This document shows, piece after piece, positions 60,421 to 64,000 of a stretch of DNA of 64,000 nt; positions within the stretch are counted from its first letter, which is position 1, and the number at the start of each line of letters is the position of its first letter. Below the pieces are notes generated by a model, which saw nothing but the letters and a program-made list of their open reading frames with translations, was not told the origin of the DNA and ran no database searches. Where the stretch lies: positions 62,001 to 126,000 of the forward strand of contig LRBF01000213.1 in the NCBI GenBank assembly GCA_001580565.1, read 5' to 3'. Both the position numbers and the translations under genes were made by a program. This DNA comes from Caballeronia megalochromosomata. GTDB taxonomy: Bacteria > Pseudomonadota > Gammaproteobacteria > Burkholderiales > Burkholderiaceae.

Positions 60421-62004
60421 ATGAAAAGGTTTGGGATAAAACTCGCGTTCATCGCGTCACTGACCGCGATCGCGACGACATTGACATCACCTGCCAATGC
60501 AGCCGGAAATGTGTTGCGCTGGGCAAACTCCACCGACGTCACGTCGATGGACCCGGATGCCGTATATGTGATCCTCAACGCTAGCTTTTTGGGTAACATT
60601 TACGAGGGACTTGTACGCCTCGATCGCAACTTCAAGATCCAGCCTGCGCTTGCGACTTCGTGGACGCGTGTCGACGACTACACGTGGCGTTTCAAGCTTC
60701 GTCCGAATGTGAAGTTCCAGAACGGGGATCCCTTCACCGCCGATGACGTAGCCGCATCGCTGATGCGCGCTGCTGATCCGAACTCACCGTACCGTCCCGC
60801 AGCATACTGGATCAAGGACGTCAAGAAGATCGACGACCTCACGGTCGAGGTGATTTCGACGGAACCTCATGCCACCGCCCTGAACGACCTGACTGGGCTC
60901 TACATTCTCGACAAGAAGTGGATGGTCGAGCACGACGCACTCCGGGCGGTTAACCCGGCCAAAGGAGAAAAGAGCTACGCGGACGAGCACGCAAACGGTA
61001 CTGGGCCGTTCCAGCTTGTTAGCAGACGCCCTGACAACGAGACCGTGCTGAAGGTCAATCCGAACTGGTGGGATAAACCCGAGCACAATATCTCGGAAGT
61101 TATCTACCGTCCGATCGGCTCGGACGCGACTCGTATTTCTGCTCTGCTTTCCGGCGAACTCGACCTGGTCACGCCGGCTCCTTTGCAGGATGTTGGACGA
61201 CTTGAACACTCGGACGGGGTCAAACCGATGGTGGGAACCAGCACGCGAATCATCTCGCTGAATTTCTACCCGGGTGCGCCAAAGCTGAATGACAGCAACG
61301 TCACCGACAAAAATCCGCTCGCGGATCTCCGCGTGCGGAAGGCGCTGTACCAAGGATTGAACGTCGACCTTATATCGTCGCGAATCATGCGCGGCCTGAC
61401 TAAACCGGCGGGTACGTCCGTCGCCCCGCAGGTACAGGGCTACAGCAAGGCCCTTGACGTTCCTTCAGCGCCGTATGATCCAGCTGCGGCGAAGAAGCTG
61501 CTCGCCGAGGCAGGGTATCCGAACGGCTTTGAAATCGGTTTTGACTGTCCGGTCGGGAACTATGTCAACAGCGAGCAGCTGTGCCAGGCAATTAGTTCAA
61601 TGTGGTCGCAGATTGGCGTCAAGGTTCATCTGAACATGGTGCCGTTCTCGAACTACACGGGCAGGGTGCTCGGCAAAAAAACGGACGTGTTCATTCTTGG
61701 CTGGTCGAATGCGCCGCAACTAGATGCGTTCTCATACCTGACCAACGTTACGAGCTCGAAAGGTACCTGGAATCCCGGTGGATACAAGGATCCCAAAGTC
61801 GACGAACTCATTGAGCAGGTTCGGCAGGAACCGAACATGGAGAAGCGTCTTGCCTTGATGGCCGACGCCTTCCGCCTCTACAAGCAGGACTTCGCAACAA
61901 TCCCATTGTTTGCCGAACCGATGATATGGGGTGCAAATAAAAACCTCAACATCTTCCAGGGCTCCGACTCAATCGTTCGTCTTTACTGGGCCCGTTTTAA
62001 CTGA
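60421..62004 (+). CDS. Peptide/opine-type ABC transporter substrate-binding protein
   Basis: Periplasmic binding protein of 527 residues, family 5 (DppA/OppA). Signal peptide MKRFGIKLAFIASLTAIATTLTSPANA with cleavage before A-G-N. Signature regions NVLRWANSTDVTSMDPDAVY, NIYEGLVRLDRNFKIQPALATSWTRVDDYTWRFKLRPNVKFQNGDPFTADDVAASL, and the C-terminal lobe with QAISSMWSQIGVKVHLNMVPFSNY. AAAGGAG upstream of ATG 60421. A hairpin follows the stop codon. Likely imports a peptide or peptide-like compound that the M81 and amidohydrolase proteins degrade. Confidence 0.94.
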   Translation: MKRFGIKLAFIASLTAIATTLTSPANAAGNVLRWANSTDVTSMDPDAVYVILNASFLGNIYEGLVRLDRNFKIQPALATSWTRVDDYTWRFKLRPNVKFQNGDPFTADDVAASLMRAADPNSPYRPAAYWIKDVKKIDDLTVEVISTEPHATALNDLTGLYILDKKWMVEHDALRAVNPAKGEKSYADEHANGTGPFQLVSRRPDNETVLKVNPNWWDKPEHNISEVIYRPIGSDATRISALLSGELDLVTPAPLQDVGRLEHSDGVKPMVGTSTRIISLNFYPGAPKLNDSNVTDKNPLADLRVRKALYQGLNVDLISSRIMRGLTKPAGTSVAPQVQGYSKALDVPSAPYDPAAAKKLLAEAGYPNGFEIGFDCPVGNYVNSEQLCQAISSMWSQIGVKVHLNMVPFSNYTGRVLGKKTDVFILGWSNAPQLDAFSYLTNVTSSKGTWNPGGYKDPKVDELIEQVRQEPNMEKRLALMADAFRLYKQDFATIPLFAEPMIWGANKNLNIFQGSDSIVRLYWARFN

Positions 62005-62017
62005 CTACGTGCTGCTG

Positions 62018-62056
62018 GTCCCGCAGGCAAGGCGATCTGTCAGGTGCGTGCGGGAC
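62018..62056 (+). promoter_or_regulatory. Intercistronic hairpin after the binding-protein gene
   Basis: GTCCCGCA and TGCGGGAC make a perfect 8-bp stem with a 23-nt loop, between the binding-protein and DppB-type genes. No T-run. It is the third such structure at the same position in an ABC operon of this window. Confidence 0.55.
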
Positions 62057-62102
62057 AGGTTGTAAAAGCCTTCCTCTTATCTTTAAAGATGGTGCTGAAG
62101 CA

Positions 62103-63095
62103 ATGATTTCGTTATTGTTTCGAAGACTTCTTCAGGCTGTGATTGTCATGTTCGTCGTGGCGCTGATCGCATTCTGCCTTTTTCACTTTATCGGAGACCC
62201 GGTCAACAATATGGTCGGTGAGCAGGTCACGTCTGAAGTACGCGAGCAGTTGCGGGCGAGTCTCGGTTTGAATGATCCCATCACCGTGCAGTTCGCGAAA
62301 TACGTCGCACGCGTGTCCACTGGAAATTTTGGGGTATCGTTTCGAAATGGCGTGCCAGTGTCGACGCTACTCATCGAGCGGTTACCCGCAACGCTCGAAC
62401 TTGTAGTCTGTGCCACGATTTTTTCGCTTGCTCTTGGAATTCCGATGGGCGTCTACTCGGGGATACATCGGCGCGGTTTCATTTCGGGCTGCATTCAGAT
62501 CGTGTCGCTAGCTGGCGTATCCCTTCCAAGCTTCGTGGTCGGTATCGTCCTCATCCTTTTCTTCTCGGTCTATTTAGGCTGGTTGCCTTCGTCGGGTCGA
62601 GGGGCGGTTGTCCACTTTGGTGCCTGGACGACAGGACTTCTGACTGCGGGCGGATTGAAGTCTCTTATCCTTCCGTCAATCTCACTTGGCCTATTCCAGC
62701 TGACGCTAATTATGCGGCTTGTGCGTGCCGAGATGATGGAAGTTCTTCGAACGGACTACATCAGGTTTGCTCGTGCGCGCGGATTGAGCGATCGCACTAT
62801 CAACTTCCAACTAGCGCTCAAGAACACGCTGATCCCCGTCGTCACGGTAACCGGATTGCAGATCGGATCGCTCATCGCTTTCGCGGTCGTCACCGAGACG
62901 GTCTTTCAATGGCCGGGGATGGGCTTGCTTTTCATACAGGCCGTTGATTTCGCGGATATCCCGGTGATGTCTTCCTACCTTGTTCTTATTTCCCTGATTT
63001 TTGTGAGTATCAATCTTATTGTCGACCTGCTGTATTACGCCATCGATCCGCGTCTTCAAACCAGTGGCGCCGGGTCGAAAGGACGGTCCAAATGA
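62103..63095 (+). CDS. DppB-type peptide ABC transporter permease
   Basis: Inner-membrane permease of 330 residues with six helices. Typical N-terminus MISLLFRRLLQAVIVMFVVALIAFCLFHFIGDPVNNMVGEQVTSEVREQLRASLGLNDPITVQFAKYV, followed by GNFGVSFRNGVPVSTLLIERLPATLELV. The EAA loop is MMEVLRTDYIRFARARGLSDRTINFQLALKNTLIPVVTV. The stop overlaps the DppC-type start (ATGA). Forms the channel with the next gene's product. Confidence 0.94.
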   Translation: MISLLFRRLLQAVIVMFVVALIAFCLFHFIGDPVNNMVGEQVTSEVREQLRASLGLNDPITVQFAKYVARVSTGNFGVSFRNGVPVSTLLIERLPATLELVVCATIFSLALGIPMGVYSGIHRRGFISGCIQIVSLAGVSLPSFVVGIVLILFFSVYLGWLPSSGRGAVVHFGAWTTGLLTAGGLKSLILPSISLGLFQLTLIMRLVRAEMMEVLRTDYIRFARARGLSDRTINFQLALKNTLIPVVTVTGLQIGSLIAFAVVTETVFQWPGMGLLFIQAVDFADIPVMSSYLVLISLIFVSINLIVDLLYYAIDPRLQTSGAGSKGRSK

Positions 63096-64000
63096 CACCT
63101 TCCGTGACTTCACCCTGGACGCGGGGTGCTGCCGCACTTCGCAGAGCCTGGTCTAGCGATCTGTGCTGGAGTTTCCGCCAGACGCCATCAGCTATCGCTG
63201 CAGCAATCGCAGTCAGCATTTTTCTGTGCCTCGCGCTCTTTGCGCCTTGGGTTGCACGACAAAATCCGTTTGACTTGTCGACCTTCAGCCTGCTCAGCTC
63301 GGAGTTACCCCCTGCATGGCTCCCAGGGGGAGACAGCCACTTTCTGCTTGGTACTGATGTTCAGGGGCGAGATGTCGTATCGACCATCCTCTATGGGCTC
63401 AGGATATCGTTGCTGGTTGGCTTTGGGAGCGTGCTGCTTTCGATGGCGATAGGCGTTTCTCTAGGACTATCAGCGGGATACGCAGGAAAGTGGATCGACA
63501 CACTTATCATGAGAGTCGCAGATATACAACTGAGTTTTCCAGCGATTCTGGTTGCTCTCCTTGTGAATGGGATTGCTCGCACGGCTCTACCTAGAGAGGT
63601 CTTTAACAGTGTCGCATTGCCGATCCTTGTCTTTTCCATCGGCATCTCGAACTGGGTGCAATATGCGAGAACTGTTCGTAGCCAAGTGATGGTCGAGAAG
63701 GACAAGGAATACGTCCAGGCCGCGAATATTCTCGGGCGCAGCGCACTTTTCGTCGCCACCCGACACATCCTGCCGAATACAACTGGTCCGATCACCGTGC
63801 TTGCAGCCATCAATCTGGCTCTTGCGATGCTGACTGAGGCAACGCTCAGTTTTCTTGGCGTTGGCATGCCGCCAACAAGGCCGTCACTCGGCACGCTTGT
63901 TCGAGTCGGCAACGAGTACATGTTGTCCGGGGATTGGTGGATTGTGATTTTCCCGTCTGCAGCGCTCGTGGTGCTGGTCCTTGCAGTCAATCTGCTCGGA
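63092..64000 (+). CDS. DppC-type peptide ABC transporter permease (3' truncated by window)
   Basis: Permease of which 303 codons are visible before the window ends. N-terminal cytoplasmic part, TM1 (SAIAAAIAVSIFLCLALFAPWVA), LLGTDVQGRDVVSTILYGLRISLLVGFGSVLLSMAIGV (family signature) and the EAA loop EKDKEYVQAANILGRSALFVATRHILPNT. The frame is open to the last base. Usual length is about 290-330 residues, so only the last few residues are missing. ATG at 63092 overlaps the DppB-type stop. The ATPase genes are expected just after the window. Confidence 0.93.
   Translation, partial: MTPSVTSPWTRGAAALRRAWSSDLCWSFRQTPSAIAAAIAVSIFLCLALFAPWVARQNPFDLSTFSLLSSELPPAWLPGGDSHFLLGTDVQGRDVVSTILYGLRISLLVGFGSVLLSMAIGVSLGLSAGYAGKWIDTLIMRVADIQLSFPAILVALLVNGIARTALPREVFNSVALPILVFSIGISNWVQYARTVRSQVMVEKDKEYVQAANILGRSALFVATRHILPNTTGPITVLAAINLALAMLTEATLSFLGVGMPPTRPSLGTLVRVGNEYMLSGDWWIVIFPSAALVVLVLAVNLLG

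Overview
The window looks like an accessory, catabolic stretch of a Burkholderiaceae-type betaproteobacterial genome (Paraburkholderia/Caballeronia/Cupriavidus-like, possibly a second chromosome or megaplasmid). This is inferred from family content: a metabolite:H+ symporter with a long central loop, XRE-cupin regulators, many polar amino acid and peptide ABC transporters, RidA proteins and an IS66 element. No tRNA, rRNA, CRISPR array, replication gene or core housekeeping operon was seen. Almost every intact gene belongs to uptake, degradation or regulation of amino acids and related small molecules.

Layout. 0-3.5 kb: 3' end of a class III aminotransferase, XRE-cupin regulator, GNAT acetyltransferase, prephenate dehydratase-like enzyme. 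4.5-11.3 kb: broken SDR gene, then aldehyde dehydrogenase, MHS-type transporter, amidase and metallo-hydrolase. 11.5-15.3 kb: leuD remnant, dicarboxylate symporter, frameshifted cysE. 15.4-25.6 kb: class I aminotransferase and LysR, then a long plus-strand cluster (NIPSNAP, DapA-like lyase, polar amino acid ABC transporter, MmgE/PrpD, PhzF, RidA). 26.6-33.6 kb: class III aminotransferase, PotABCD-like transporter, RidA. 33.9-41.7 kb: proline racemase-family enzyme and Glu/Asp-type ABC transporter on the minus strand, LysR, then divergent SDR and RraA-like genes. 41.7-44.2 kb: intact IS66-family element with a perfect 8-bp target duplication. 45.1-47.6 kb: XRE-cupin regulator, FAH-family enzyme, metallo-hydrolase. 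48.2-51.1 kb: LysR and MocR regulators. 52.2-56.4 kb: RidA, MFS transporter, FAH-family enzyme, GntR. 56.6-64 kb: GntR, N-formylglutamate amidohydrolase-like enzyme, M81 peptidase and the start of a Dpp-type transporter cut by the window end.

The strongest unexplained signals are regulatory. A 14-bp palindrome (TCTTCTATAGAAGA and variants) precedes the aldehyde dehydrogenase, both metallo-hydrolase units, a downstream XRE-cupin gene and an apparently gene-less promoter, so distant clusters may form one regulon. A 22-bp exact repeat lies upstream of both the aspartate-type aminotransferase and the Glu/Asp ABC operon. The FCD-GntR/peptidase intergenic region has a 16-bp perfect palindrome. Three ABC operons carry a strong hairpin just after the binding-protein gene. 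Decayed genes (SDR, cysE, leuD, an IS630 transposase, a possible cupin gene) show that the region is being remodelled.
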